Assembly: GCA_034189035.1 (NCBI GenBank)
Contig: JAXHVA010000023.1
Location: 1-50,571, forward strand
DNA: 50,571 nucleotides
DNA from: JAUXFK01 sp034189035
GTDB taxonomy: Bacteria > Desulfobacterota > UBA8473
Direction: 5' to 3'
The notes under the pieces are model-generated. The model had not been told where the DNA came from, did no database searches, and saw only the letters and a list, made by a program, of their open reading frames with translations. The position numbers and the translations under genes were made by a program. This document shows, piece after piece, positions 1-7,380 of the stretch. Numbering within the stretch: the first letter of the stretch is position 1; each line of letters opens with the position of its first letter.

Positions 1-68
1 CTTCTGCCTGTTCCGCCAACCTCACTCAAAAAAGATATTTTCTATATATAGTAACCGGGCTTGTCCAA
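1..68 (-). other. Start of an eighth cassette, cut by the window edge
   Basis: Minus-strand sequence following the R' box GTTGGAC at 69-63. Only 68 bases are visible and no reading frame can be judged. Its attC, expected to carry R'' GTCCAAC, would lie to the left of the window. Confidence 0.6.
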
Positions 69-125
69 CAAACAGTTCAGATTGTGGTTCGCTTCACTCA
101 CACAATCTAACCTTATTCGTTGTGT
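63..125 (-). repeat. attC site closing cassette 7
   Basis: On the minus strand the site runs from R'' ACACAAC (125-119) to R' GTTGGAC (69-63). An inner inverted repeat AGATTGTG/CACAATCT forms the stem. R'' complements the TTGTGT that starts cassette 7 at 877, as expected for one cassette. Length 63 bp. Confidence 0.85.
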
Positions 126-150
126 GTTCATTTCAATACAAAAACAAGTT

Positions 151-861
151 CTATCTCATGAATAATGCTTTGATCTTTTCCTGAGAATAGATTTTATTAA
201 ATTCACCCTGCATCATTCGATACTCTTCTGAAGACTGTAATAAATTCACATCATTGGTGATGGTCTTTTCGACCTGATCAAACAATTTGCTTACCTCTGG
301 TATACCGGAGATGTTATTTTCAAATATTTCAAATATCTTTCTGATTAAATTGAAATACTTGTCGATTAGAAAAACCTGGCTTTCGGCAAAATTTATATGT
401 ATTTTAGCGCGATCCTCAATTTGTTTCTTTCTATCTTCAACTTTAGCAACCACTATTTTTAGACATTCTATTTTGAGATTTACAAACGCGCTTTTATATT
501 CCTGCTTTTCAGGCCCATTTGCATTTCCGAATTTCAATAATTTCTTCCCTTTATCGCTGCCTAAGAGATTTATTGCCTTTTCGAAGGAATTACATTCGAG
601 GTTATGTAAAAATTGGTTTCTCAATTCCATCAGCAAAAGGAGTCTCTGATGTTCTTCACTGTCTAAAATGTCCAAATCAAATAATAAATCTATCTTATTT
701 TTAAAAGTGAGGTTCCCACTTTTGTTTGAAATGGCTTTTCTCTTTTGTTTTTCGATCACAAGAAGCGCAACTATAAGTTCATTGACAGCGTTCTCTAAAA
801 TCAAAGAAGCTTCTAATATTTCAGATCTCAATTCGAGATTCATGTTGATATCTTTTTCCAT
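151..861 (-). CDS. HEPN-like protein (cassette 7)
   Basis: Predicted 236-residue soluble, mostly helical protein rich in Leu, Lys and Glu. Near residue 81 it has LRNQFLHN, which fits the RX4-6H motif of HEPN ribonuclease/toxin domains; the flanking helices are also HEPN-like. HEPN proteins act as RNA-cleaving toxins in toxin-antitoxin, abortive-infection and CRISPR-linked systems, so an RNase role is plausible but inferred from a short motif. The start lies only about 16 bases inside the cassette and has no clear ribosome-binding site, so expression may rely on an upstream message. No partner antitoxin gene is visible in the cassette. Confidence 0.6.
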   Translation of the reverse strand: MEKDINMNLELRSEILEASLILENAVNELIVALLVIEKQKRKAISNKSGNLTFKNKIDLLFDLDILDSEEHQRLLLLMELRNQFLHNLECNSFEKAINLLGSDKGKKLLKFGNANGPEKQEYKSAFVNLKIECLKIVVAKVEDRKKQIEDRAKIHINFAESQVFLIDKYFNLIRKIFEIFENNISGIPEVSKLFDQVEKTITNDVNLLQSSEEYRMMQGEFNKIYSQEKIKALFMR

Positions 862-871
862 TTTGTACTAC

Positions 872-997
872 ACACAACGTTTTGCGTAACCTGGCGGGAA
901 ACAACTGATGCGGTTGCAGATGCACTTTGAATGATGAAAGCTGCCCGAAGCGCCAACCGCTCTTGTTTCCCGCTCAGAGTTCACGCAATGGTTGGGC
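872..997 (-). repeat. attC site closing cassette 6 (long, 126 bp)
   Basis: Minus strand R'' GCCCAAC (997-991) to R' GTTGTGT (878-872). Arms include GCGGGAAACAA paired with TTGTTTCCCGC, plus an outer GCGTAAC-like pairing. R'' matches TTGGGC at the start of cassette 6 about 1.8 kb away, showing that both genes between 1097 and 2762 share one cassette. Confidence 0.88.
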
Positions 998-1096
998 AAG
1001 TATGTGTTAATCGTGTTCTTCAAATCTAAAAATGAAGTAATGAAAAGGCCGCAGAAGTGCTCCGCACCCACTCAAGCGTCTGGTTTGCCGATTTGA

Positions 1097-2251
1097 TTAT
1101 TTTACAGGTTCAAAATTGACTATCGCTATTCCTTCAATATCATCAATATATGGCAAAGTGTATTTGTCAGGTTTTTGAATTGACATTATTTTTATTGTTA
1201 CTCCGTAATTGTTAAAATACGCTCTAAGAATACGGAGTATAAGGCTTGGTTCACTGCTCTTTTGCACGATTGTATTTCCCTGAGAATTGACAAGGCTGAT
1301 ACACAGAGGTGTTGGATTCTGGATGTAGAATTCAATTGGTCGTTGTTCAAGAAATAAGATGTTTCCCTTTTTTTGATTATGATTCTTAGGAAGTCTGATT
1401 TTTATTTCGAAGTTGTCTTTAGGTGCCTTTCTATATTTTTTACGTAACTCAGCTGCAATACGCTCACCAGCTTTTTTTATTTCAATTGAGCGATTAGCAT
1501 CTGTTTCTTCCTTTGAAATAAGTCGGCATTTTATTTTCCCTGTGTTTAAATCTAGTAATTCTGTTTCATACTCTAAACCATCTCTTAAATGATTGGAAAT
1601 GATGAGTGAATATGTGGCAGGAACATAGCCTATTCTACCGCTCCCACCGACAGTGCCACGCCTGAAAATATGGATTTTTTTTGGTTCACTGGCAGGTGCC
1701 CATAGATTGACATAATCTCCAGCTTTGCACTCTTTGAGTTCATCAATGTTTTTCTTATCAACTTGAAAAATTATTATGTTTGGGGAGTCGCTGTCAGTTT
1801 CAAGAACTTCAACACGCTCATCCTCACAGTCTTCAATAAACTCATGAGGAAAATCTAGTACCACCCCATAATAACCCAAGTCGTTTTTACCTCTTTTCCA
1901 GCCGCCTCTAATTCTTGCGTTGCAAATACCCGGTCGTCCCTCTTGACCATATTCAATAAACTTCCTTCTATAATACCTCGCTTCTGATTTATTTAAATGG
2001 CCGACCTTATAGCCGCTAATTTCTATTGATATTGCTTTGTTGTCATAAGGATTATCATTTTCATGAATTACTTTTGCCAGGACATCTTTTTCGACACCAT
2101 CCTCTGAATAATCACCAGCTATTTTTTTTAAGTTTTCTTGGTAATGGGATTCGCCTACGATTTCGATAGAAAATGTACCTGGCCCATTTAGATTGATTGG
2201 TTTTTCATTTTTCTTATTTTTTGATCCAAACAACCAAGAAAAAAGTCCCAT
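1097..2251 (-). CDS. HIRAN-domain protein (cassette 6, second gene)
   Basis: Predicted 384 residues. The N-terminal third, from about residue 30 to 110, reads as a HIRAN domain: a VGESHYQ-like opening strand, then NPYDNKAISI and a YKVGHLN-type strand followed by a helix. HIRAN domains bind 3' DNA ends or unusual DNA and occur with helicases, nucleases and in stand-alone prokaryotic proteins. The remaining 270 residues are not recognised; no helicase or nuclease motif was found. I prefer the internal ATG at 2251 because GGAGTGGG lies just upstream of it; an in-frame ATG 12 bases earlier has no such site. It lies 148 bases after the Cys/His-rich gene of the same cassette. Confidence 0.72.
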   Translation of the reverse strand: MGLFSWLFGSKNKKNEKPINLNGPGTFSIEIVGESHYQENLKKIAGDYSEDGVEKDVLAKVIHENDNPYDNKAISIEISGYKVGHLNKSEARYYRRKFIEYGQEGRPGICNARIRGGWKRGKNDLGYYGVVLDFPHEFIEDCEDERVEVLETDSDSPNIIIFQVDKKNIDELKECKAGDYVNLWAPASEPKKIHIFRRGTVGGSGRIGYVPATYSLIISNHLRDGLEYETELLDLNTGKIKCRLISKEETDANRSIEIKKAGERIAAELRKKYRKAPKDNFEIKIRLPKNHNQKKGNILFLEQRPIEFYIQNPTPLCISLVNSQGNTIVQKSSEPSLILRILRAYFNNYGVTIKIMSIQKPDKYTLPYIDDIEGIAIVNFEPVK

Positions 2252-2307
2252 ATCCCACTCCATTAATATTTTTGCGCATCTTAATATGGCAAATATTTCA
2301 TTTTTAT

Positions 2308-2369
2308 GTCGGGCTGCTCAGGGGCGCGCGGCTTTTTGCGCTCCCTTGCCTTGCAGCAGACGGTTCGAC
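2308..2369 (-). repeat. Possible decayed attC inside cassette 6
   Basis: The gap between the two genes of cassette 6 holds a GC-rich imperfect hairpin with GGCTGCT/AGCAG and GGGCGC/GCGCTCC arms, flanked on the plus strand by GTCGGGC (2308) and GTTCGAC (2363). These could be R boxes of an old attC in which GTT has become GCC. Cassette 6 closes without it, so it is at best a relic; a simple structured intergenic region is the alternative. Confidence 0.3.
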
Positions 2370-2399
2370 GTTTTTTGCCGTATAATATTATGTCAAATA

Positions 2400-2762
2400 C
2401 TATAGTTTTTTTGTTCTTTTAATATTCAGCTTGATTTTAAAATGATTATCACAAGGGTCACCTTTACGCCGACCAGCAGGAGAACCCTCATGACCATTGC
2501 ATGAGATGTCAAATTCCCCGTTAGAATGAGAAAGCACAAAGCTCTGGAGATCTACCCCACCTTGCTGACATCTCGGATTTACGCACTGCATATGTCTTGG
2601 AATAGTTGATTTTGTAAAATGGCTAATGCGCTGCCGTTGATGTTGACAATAGTACCCATAAGTATCTTGTTCAATTGTTATATCAATTTCCTCAATTCCT
2701 GGGAATGCCTCGTTTACACTGGTTGTAGCTCCAAGGAATGGTTTTGAGTTATCTTTTGGCAT
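2400..2762 (-). CDS. Small Cys/His-rich protein (cassette 6, first gene)
   Basis: Predicted 120 residues, not recognised. It has Cys and His groups able to bind zinc: YYCQHQRQRISH, CVNPRCQQGG, and a C-terminal half with CNGHEG and CDNHF. No enzyme motif is visible. The start is supported by GAGGTC six to seven bases upstream. As first gene of a two-gene cassette it may work with the downstream HIRAN protein, but that is only positional evidence. Confidence 0.65.
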   Translation of the reverse strand: MPKDNSKPFLGATTSVNEAFPGIEEIDITIEQDTYGYYCQHQRQRISHFTKSTIPRHMQCVNPRCQQGGVDLQSFVLSHSNGEFDISCNGHEGSPAGRRKGDPCDNHFKIKLNIKRTKKL

Positions 2763-2806
2763 TTAAAGACCTCATATATTACGGATAAATTATGAATATC
2801 TGTACT

Positions 2807-2854
2807 GCCCAACACCAAGATCACCCGCTTGTCGGGTGAATCTTGTGGTTAGGG
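2807..2854 (-). repeat. attC site closing cassette 5 (compact, 48 bp)
   Basis: Textbook short attC. Minus strand R'' CCCTAAC (2854-2848), a near-perfect stem AAGAT-CACCCG/CGGGTGAATCTT with one unpaired base, a five-base loop, and R' GTTGGGC (2813-2807). A single extrahelical base is the feature that gives attC hairpins their strand polarity. R'' complements TTAGGG at the start of cassette 5. Confidence 0.92.
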
Positions 2855-3013
2855 GGTAGCTTGTCATGCGTCTTGCCTTATTTTAAAGCGAAGATGCAAG
2901 GAACTTCACTATTCCGATGGTATGGTCTTTAAAAAAAATTCTTTACTTCTTAACTCTCATGCTTTATTCTAAATGTAAGTAGTATCTTTTCAGCATACTA
3001 TATGGAGAAAGAC

Positions 3014-3196
3014 ATGAAAAAGAAAAGCCTACAACAGATAACTGAATTTGTTGACAAAAAGGCAAAAGAGCAATTGTCTGAATCTCCCAAAAGAGATGAA
3101 ATAATAAGGGCTAAAGCGGCTCTCAAAAAATATTCATCGAAACCTACAAAAGAGTTTACTTTCACTGTTGGAGAGATTAATGCCTACCTGGGATAA
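3014..3196 (+). CDS. Small charged protein upstream of the serine protease (cassette 5)
   Basis: Predicted 60 residues, lysine- and glutamate-rich, no recognised domain, no membrane segment. ATG at 3014 is preferred over 3002 because GGAGAAAG precedes it. Its end overlaps the protease gene by 17 bases, so translation is probably coupled. It could be a partner or inhibitor of the protease; the spacing suggests this but no homology does. Confidence 0.6.
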   Translation: MKKKSLQQITEFVDKKAKEQLSESPKRDEIIRAKAALKKYSSKPTKEFTFTVGEINAYLG

Positions 3197-4085
3197 AATA
3201 CTCCAAGAGGTTGAAAGTTTAAACCCAATGCGTGTACTTGATAGATATTTGACCAATTTGAGCAGACAGACCAAAAGAACCTCAATTTGCTATATGACGG
3301 CATTTACTGTCGTTAAACCTCCAGTCCCATCCCTTTTTCACTCAATCATTGATCAAGATATTCAAGGGTTTATGACCTGCTCAAAAGGCGTAAATAAAGA
3401 CGGGCTAAATTTAATAGTTCACACCCCTGGTGGTGATTATGAGGCAACAAAAAGGATTATTACCTACCTTCATGAAACCTATAAACATATAAGGGTCTAT
3501 ATTCCACATATGGCAATGAGTGGCGGGACACTATTTGCCTGTTCATCCGATGAAATTTTTATGGGACCTTATTCAAGTATTGGCCCTACAGACCCCCAAG
3601 TTTTTTTGGATGGCAACTATATACCAGTCGATGCACTAATAAACGAATTCAATAAAGCGTTTGAAGAAGTATCATCTGATCCCTCAACAGCCCTCCTGTG
3701 GAACGAAAGACTTAGCAAAGTCCCGTTTGGGAAATTAAAGGCTGCTGAGAACATGAGGGAAAATTCCTTTAAATACTTAGTTGATTTACTAAAAACACGA
3801 AATTGCTGGAATAAAAAGGATGATGAAATTGATTTAATAGCAAAATTCTTAAGCAGCCATGAAGGGCACTCTTCACATGGTAGAGGTATCAGCCTAAAAG
3901 ATGCAAAAGAAATTGGCTTAAATGTTTTCGACTTAAGAGAGCAAAAAGAGACAGAAGATATAGTTCTTTCAATTTATCATGCGGCAATTATCTTATTTAA
4001 TAAAACTGTGGCCCAAAAAATAATAATCAACAACAAGAAAAGCAGATACATCAACAACTATTCCCAAGATCACCCTATAGTATAA
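3180..4085 (+). CDS. ClpP/SppA-fold serine protease, SDH_sah type (cassette 5)
   Basis: Predicted 301 residues. The fold signature of the ClpP/crotonase-like serine proteases is clear: NLIVHTPGGDYEATKRI (substrate-binding strand and oxyanion glycines), then HMAMSGGTLFACSSDEI with the likely nucleophile Ser in MSGGT, then YSSIGPTDPQ. This pattern resembles the SDH_sah family (serine dehydrogenase proteinase), which are soluble or loosely membrane-bound peptidases. No signal peptide is evident. The start at 3180 has GGAGA seven bases upstream. It is the only gene pair in the array that reads against cassette orientation, so it must use its own promoter. Family-level assignment is good; substrate unknown. 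Confidence 0.8.
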   Translation: MPTWDKILQEVESLNPMRVLDRYLTNLSRQTKRTSICYMTAFTVVKPPVPSLFHSIIDQDIQGFMTCSKGVNKDGLNLIVHTPGGDYEATKRIITYLHETYKHIRVYIPHMAMSGGTLFACSSDEIFMGPYSSIGPTDPQVFLDGNYIPVDALINEFNKAFEEVSSDPSTALLWNERLSKVPFGKLKAAENMRENSFKYLVDLLKTRNCWNKKDDEIDLIAKFLSSHEGHSSHGRGISLKDAKEIGLNVFDLREQKETEDIVLSIYHAAIILFNKTVAQKIIINNKKSRYINNYSQDHPIV

Positions 4086-4179
4086 GTATCACAACCAACA
4101 ACCTAGCTAGCCGCTCGGCTGTTATAAATCAAAACTGTTCCCACCTTCTTCTTGCCATTCTCGTTTGTTCATCACACTC

Positions 4180-4239
4180 CCCTAATCATTTAGTTAAGCG
4201 GCGCGGTTTTTTTGCGTCCGCTGCATTTTTTAGTTATGC
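4180..4239 (-). repeat. attC site closing cassette 4, R' damaged
   Basis: Minus strand R'' GCATAAC (4239-4233), inner arms AGCGGACGC and GCGCCGCTT around an A-rich loop, and an end reading ATTAGGG (4186-4180) where GTTAGGG is expected. The following TTAGGG still pairs with R'' CCCTAAC of cassette 5, so the site is identified, but the G of the conserved GTT cleavage triplet is A. Confidence 0.72.
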
Positions 4240-4274
4240 GAAAATATTAACTATTAAGATTTTACTATTCGATT

Positions 4275-5693
4275 TCAATCAAATAAATCTATCAAATCGT
4301 GACGTTCAATAAAAACCAAAGCATCCTTGAGTCCATCCAATTTGTTTCTATCCTCTAACCATTCCCAAGCCTCTTGCATTTCATAGCCTTTGGCGAATCT
4401 ATCACGTTTGTATCTAGGTATTTGAAAATAATCGGCCAAGTCTCTCCAATCATCACCGATTCTTTTTGTTAAAGCTAATTTTATCTTCCCGGTATATTGC
4501 ACAGACTCTTTTCTTGCTGCTTGCTCTCTCTGTGAAGATTCGAAAGGTGACTGCTTTAAGCAGGCAATTATAAAAGCTCCTGAAATATCTGCAGCATATT
4601 CTTGCCAAGCATCATTTTTGTCACTATCTGCCCAATCACAAATACCCTTTACCATTAACATTCCAGGAGCTGAATCAGCCTGATATGCAGCCAAGGCAGT
4701 CCCATAAGACTCCATCTCAATTCCAGCCAATTTAGACCAATGCGTTTTTAATTCTTGTGCAAAATCGTTATCTGCAATAACTTTTTCACCGGAAGCAACA
4801 ACTCCAAAATGAACTTTTGGTATTATACGCGATGATGAACCATCAGGGCGTGGCATTTTTCCAGATAGAACCCAATTTTCAACAGGTAAATTTCTAGCGG
4901 ATTCAATTAAATTAAAGGCAGGCCGAACAACTTCATATCTTCTGTTTGTTTTGCCATCAATCACTTTTCCTGGTTCATACCCAACAATTTGTTCTGCAAC
5001 CAATATGTCCCCTAACCATCTACTGTCCCAATGTAAATCTTTTTCTTTCAAACCAGCTGTAATGCCGACAAGGATAACATGAGTTGGATTCCAAACAGTT
5101 ATAGCCTGTGAAGTTGCTATTGCAGCCTGCACATTACCCATACCCGGCAGCGAAAGAACAACAACAGAATATGAGTCAGCTCCTTGTGAATGGGGAATCT
5201 CTCCCTTATAATATACCCTATTTTTAGATTGAATTCTTTCCGTGGAATCTAAATGTCTCAATACTGCGTCTTGTTCTTTTAAAAGAGCAGTAATAATCAC
5301 AATATCAACTGAATCAGAGGATTTATCATTTTTCACTGGAATATGACTCTCCTTTTTAGGTCTAATAGTTTTACTTTGTTTGTTTTGAATGAGCGGAAGC
5401 CAATGAATTTCATGGTTCACTTCAAGCTCATTTGCCTTTGCACATAAATGGATTGCTGCTTCTATTTCCATCCTTTGAGTCGCCATGGATTCACGAATGG
5501 AATCAAATATTATTCGCGGAGCATAAATCTCAACTTTTGAATGGCGGTAACTTACACCATCGGGACGAACTGACAGACCACCACTAGTTGAAACCTTCAA
5601 TTTACACTGTGAAAATATTTCAGCAGAAAGCGATTCACCACCGTCTTCTAACCAATCAATTATTTGCTGTTTAATTCCCATGGTATTATTCAT
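4275..5693 (-). CDS. Nucleoside phosphorylase-like protein with C-terminal death-like domain (cassette 4)
   Basis: Predicted 472 residues in three parts. The N-terminal ~110 residues are unrecognised. Residues ~125-375 are a PNP/UDP-type nucleosidase: DIVIITAL start, VGITAGL, GIEMESYGTALAA (the catalytic Glu-Met-Glu region) and KGICDWAD. The last ~65 residues, from ALTKRIGDDWRDLADYF to IERHDLIDLF, match the pattern of bacterial death-like/effector-associated domains, which are adaptor modules joining defence sensors to effectors. I infer a nucleotide- or nucleoside-cleaving defence effector recruited through the death-like domain. A GTG 18 bases earlier gives a longer frame but lies inside the attC R' box, so ATG 5693 or 5681 is preferred. 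Confidence 0.8.
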   Translation of the reverse strand: MNNTMGIKQQIIDWLEDGGESLSAEIFSQCKLKVSTSGGLSVRPDGVSYRHSKVEIYAPRIIFDSIRESMATQRMEIEAAIHLCAKANELEVNHEIHWLPLIQNKQSKTIRPKKESHIPVKNDKSSDSVDIVIITALLKEQDAVLRHLDSTERIQSKNRVYYKGEIPHSQGADSYSVVVLSLPGMGNVQAAIATSQAITVWNPTHVILVGITAGLKEKDLHWDSRWLGDILVAEQIVGYEPGKVIDGKTNRRYEVVRPAFNLIESARNLPVENWVLSGKMPRPDGSSSRIIPKVHFGVVASGEKVIADNDFAQELKTHWSKLAGIEMESYGTALAAYQADSAPGMLMVKGICDWADSDKNDAWQEYAADISGAFIIACLKQSPFESSQREQAARKESVQYTGKIKLALTKRIGDDWRDLADYFQIPRYKRDRFAKGYEMQEAWEWLEDRNKLDGLKDALVFIERHDLIDLFD

Positions 5694-5704
5694 TTCACTA
5701 AAAG

Positions 5705-5765
5705 AAGGCACGCCTGCATCACGGGCGGTATGCTCCCCGCCGTCCCGTGCACGCGGAGGTTATAC
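5705..5765 (-). repeat. attC site closing cassette 3, R' with 3-base loss
   Basis: Minus strand R'' GTATAAC (5765-5759), arms GTGCACGGGACGG and CCGCCCGTGATGC, then GGCGTGCC where a normal site would read GGCGTT.... R'' matches the TTATAC that starts cassette 3. Cassette 4 ends with R'' GCATAAC, predicting a start GTTATGC; the observed GTGCC equals GTTATGCC with TAT removed. The cleavage triplet is therefore gone. Confidence 0.82.
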
Positions 5766-5778
5766 CATCGCATTTAAA

Positions 5779-6696
5779 TCAATCTATTGCGCTATCTTTC
5801 CAGCGAACTGGCCCCAATTCGATTGGCAATGCTCTTACAATTTCAAAAAAGCCCTCTAAATCGTTGTTTATATTTTTATATATGTATGGTGTCAACAAAT
5901 CTGGTACTGGAGCAGCATCTGAGTATCGTAATGTAATTATGGAAAATTTGTTTCCCTTTTGTCTTTTCTGCATCACTGCATAATCAATCTCTGCTGCTAA
6001 ATACTTTTCATCTTTAAAATCATCAGTGATAAAAAATACTGCGGCGCATGACTCCTGAAACCCTTTTAAAATCTCTCGTTCCAAATTTGAACCTGCTGTC
6101 ATAGCAGGTTCATCAAGCCATGGATTGTAACCTATCTCTTTCAATGCGTTATAATACCTATATACAAGCGGTTTATCTGTAGATTTATGGCTTAAAAATA
6201 TTTTTATTTGGTTGGTGGATGGTATTCTATCTAATGGGATAGCTTGTAAAGCTCGTGCATCTGGCGATGCTAAATCTGCGGCATCACCAAGCCTGTGACT
6301 TATTTCATCGACAAATGGTCTTATGACAACAGACCTAAATACTTCGATCCAGCCATCTCGTTTCTCACCACCAAGGGCCAATCCTAATTTAAAGATATAA
6401 TTAAAATCACCTGTTGCCTTTTCCAATATTCTAAACCGAAGAACCAATTCTTCTTCTGGATCTTCTGGAAACTGGATTTTACCATCACCTTCGTTAATCG
6501 CTTTCATCCATGAGTCTATATCAGTTTCGTATGTCGTACTTAGTGGCTGCATTATTTTTTTAATAAGTAAATCTTTTTGACAAAATTTGACAAACCTGTC
6601 CAAGTGATGCTCAAATGAAGCACTATCCTCATGAAGTAAGTCATCTCTTCTGTTTTTGAATATCCTTAATGAATTGACGATTTCATTTTTGTCCAT
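5779..6696 (-). CDS. TIR-domain protein (cassette 3, second gene)
   Basis: Predicted 305 residues. The C-terminal part, from about 165, is a TIR domain: IKIFLSHKSTDKPLV, then WLDEPAMTAGSNLEREI, CAAVFFITDDFKDEKYLAAEIDYA. The Glu in LAAEIDYA sits where catalytic TIR NADases have their glutamate. The N-terminal 160 residues are helical and unrecognised, perhaps a sensor or oligomerisation domain. Bacterial TIR effectors cleave NAD+ or make cyclic ADP-ribose signals to stop infection. GGGGGA lies before the ATG. It follows the zinc-ribbon gene by 17 bases in the same cassette, so the two are probably one system. Confidence 0.85.
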   Translation of the reverse strand: MDKNEIVNSLRIFKNRRDDLLHEDSASFEHHLDRFVKFCQKDLLIKKIMQPLSTTYETDIDSWMKAINEGDGKIQFPEDPEEELVLRFRILEKATGDFNYIFKLGLALGGEKRDGWIEVFRSVVIRPFVDEISHRLGDAADLASPDARALQAIPLDRIPSTNQIKIFLSHKSTDKPLVYRYYNALKEIGYNPWLDEPAMTAGSNLEREILKGFQESCAAVFFITDDFKDEKYLAAEIDYAVMQKRQKGNKFSIITLRYSDAAPVPDLLTPYIYKNINNDLEGFFEIVRALPIELGPVRWKDSAID

Positions 6697-6713
6697 TTAA
6701 TCCCCCAAGCATA

Positions 6714-7280
6714 CTAAGCAAGTTCAATTCTTTTCCCGCAGAAAATGCAGATTTTCAGTGATACCCAACTCTCTATTACTTTTGCTTTTCGACCACAGCA
6801 AAGAAAATCCACCTCTATCATGTCACAAGGCTCCGGTCCATGAATCGGACGAGGTGGTAATGTCCCACGAGAATACTCAAAATTTATTGAAAATAAACCG
6901 CCTGTACTTTTTCCTAAATCATTAAAACCCGAAAATGCTTTGTTTGTCATAGGTAAAACAATTTCCCGCATGAGATGCCGATGGGTATAGTTCACAGTTT
7001 CTTCAGTTAATGTATTGGTCGCTTCTGATCGTTGCTCACAATAAGGGCAATAGAGATAATTATCATGTCCACTGTTTTTCTCTTCAACTCCACCAATTTC
7101 AAGGCCCATTCGGCGTATTTGAGGAGCTAACAACCAAACAATGTCCGCTTCTTCAGTCTCAGTCTTAAAATCTTGTCCACATGATGGGCATGTTCTACGC
7201 AAAAATCGATCCTTATCCATACTTAGGGAAAGGCTAATAAGAACATTATTCGAGCTTCCATTTTCATCCATATCTGACAT
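6714..7280 (-). CDS. Zinc-ribbon protein paired with the TIR protein (cassette 3, first gene)
   Basis: Predicted 188 residues with four Cys pairs: RRTCPSCGQDF, LYCPYCEQ, LCCGRKAKV and CIFCGKR, suggesting two zinc ribbons, one N-terminal and one C-terminal, around a central region with no known domain. The open frame extends 34 codons upstream, but those codons are the attC stem; the cassette begins at 7318, and ATG 7280 has AGGGGA upstream. I infer a sensor or partner for the TIR effector from the shared cassette only. Confidence 0.72.
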   Translation of the reverse strand: MSDMDENGSSNNVLISLSLSMDKDRFLRRTCPSCGQDFKTETEEADIVWLLAPQIRRMGLEIGGVEEKNSGHDNYLYCPYCEQRSEATNTLTEETVNYTHRHLMREIVLPMTNKAFSGFNDLGKSTGGLFSINFEYSRGTLPPRPIHGPEPCDMIEVDFLCCGRKAKVIESWVSLKICIFCGKRIELA

Positions 7281-7312
7281 TCTTTTATATTCCCCTGCTA
7301 AAGTATCATAAG

Positions 7313-7380
7313 GTATAACAAAAAGCTCACCGGGAGGCGGGCGCTTTTTCCCGCCGATCCGGTGCAGCGCCTGGTTGGGC
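7313..7380 (-). repeat. attC site closing cassette 2
   Basis: Minus strand R'' GCCCAAC (7380-7374), arms CAGGCGCTGCACCGGATC and CCCGGTGAGC with a GCGGGAAAAAGCGCCCGC core, R' GTTATAC (7319-7313). R'' complements TTGGGC at 8016. The reading frame of the cassette 2 gene runs into the site and stops at 7327. Confidence 0.92.

Noticed and set aside
868..1071. Minus-strand 67-codon frame over the cassette 6/7 border
   Set aside because: It runs through the attC site, has no recognisable product and no ribosome-binding site.
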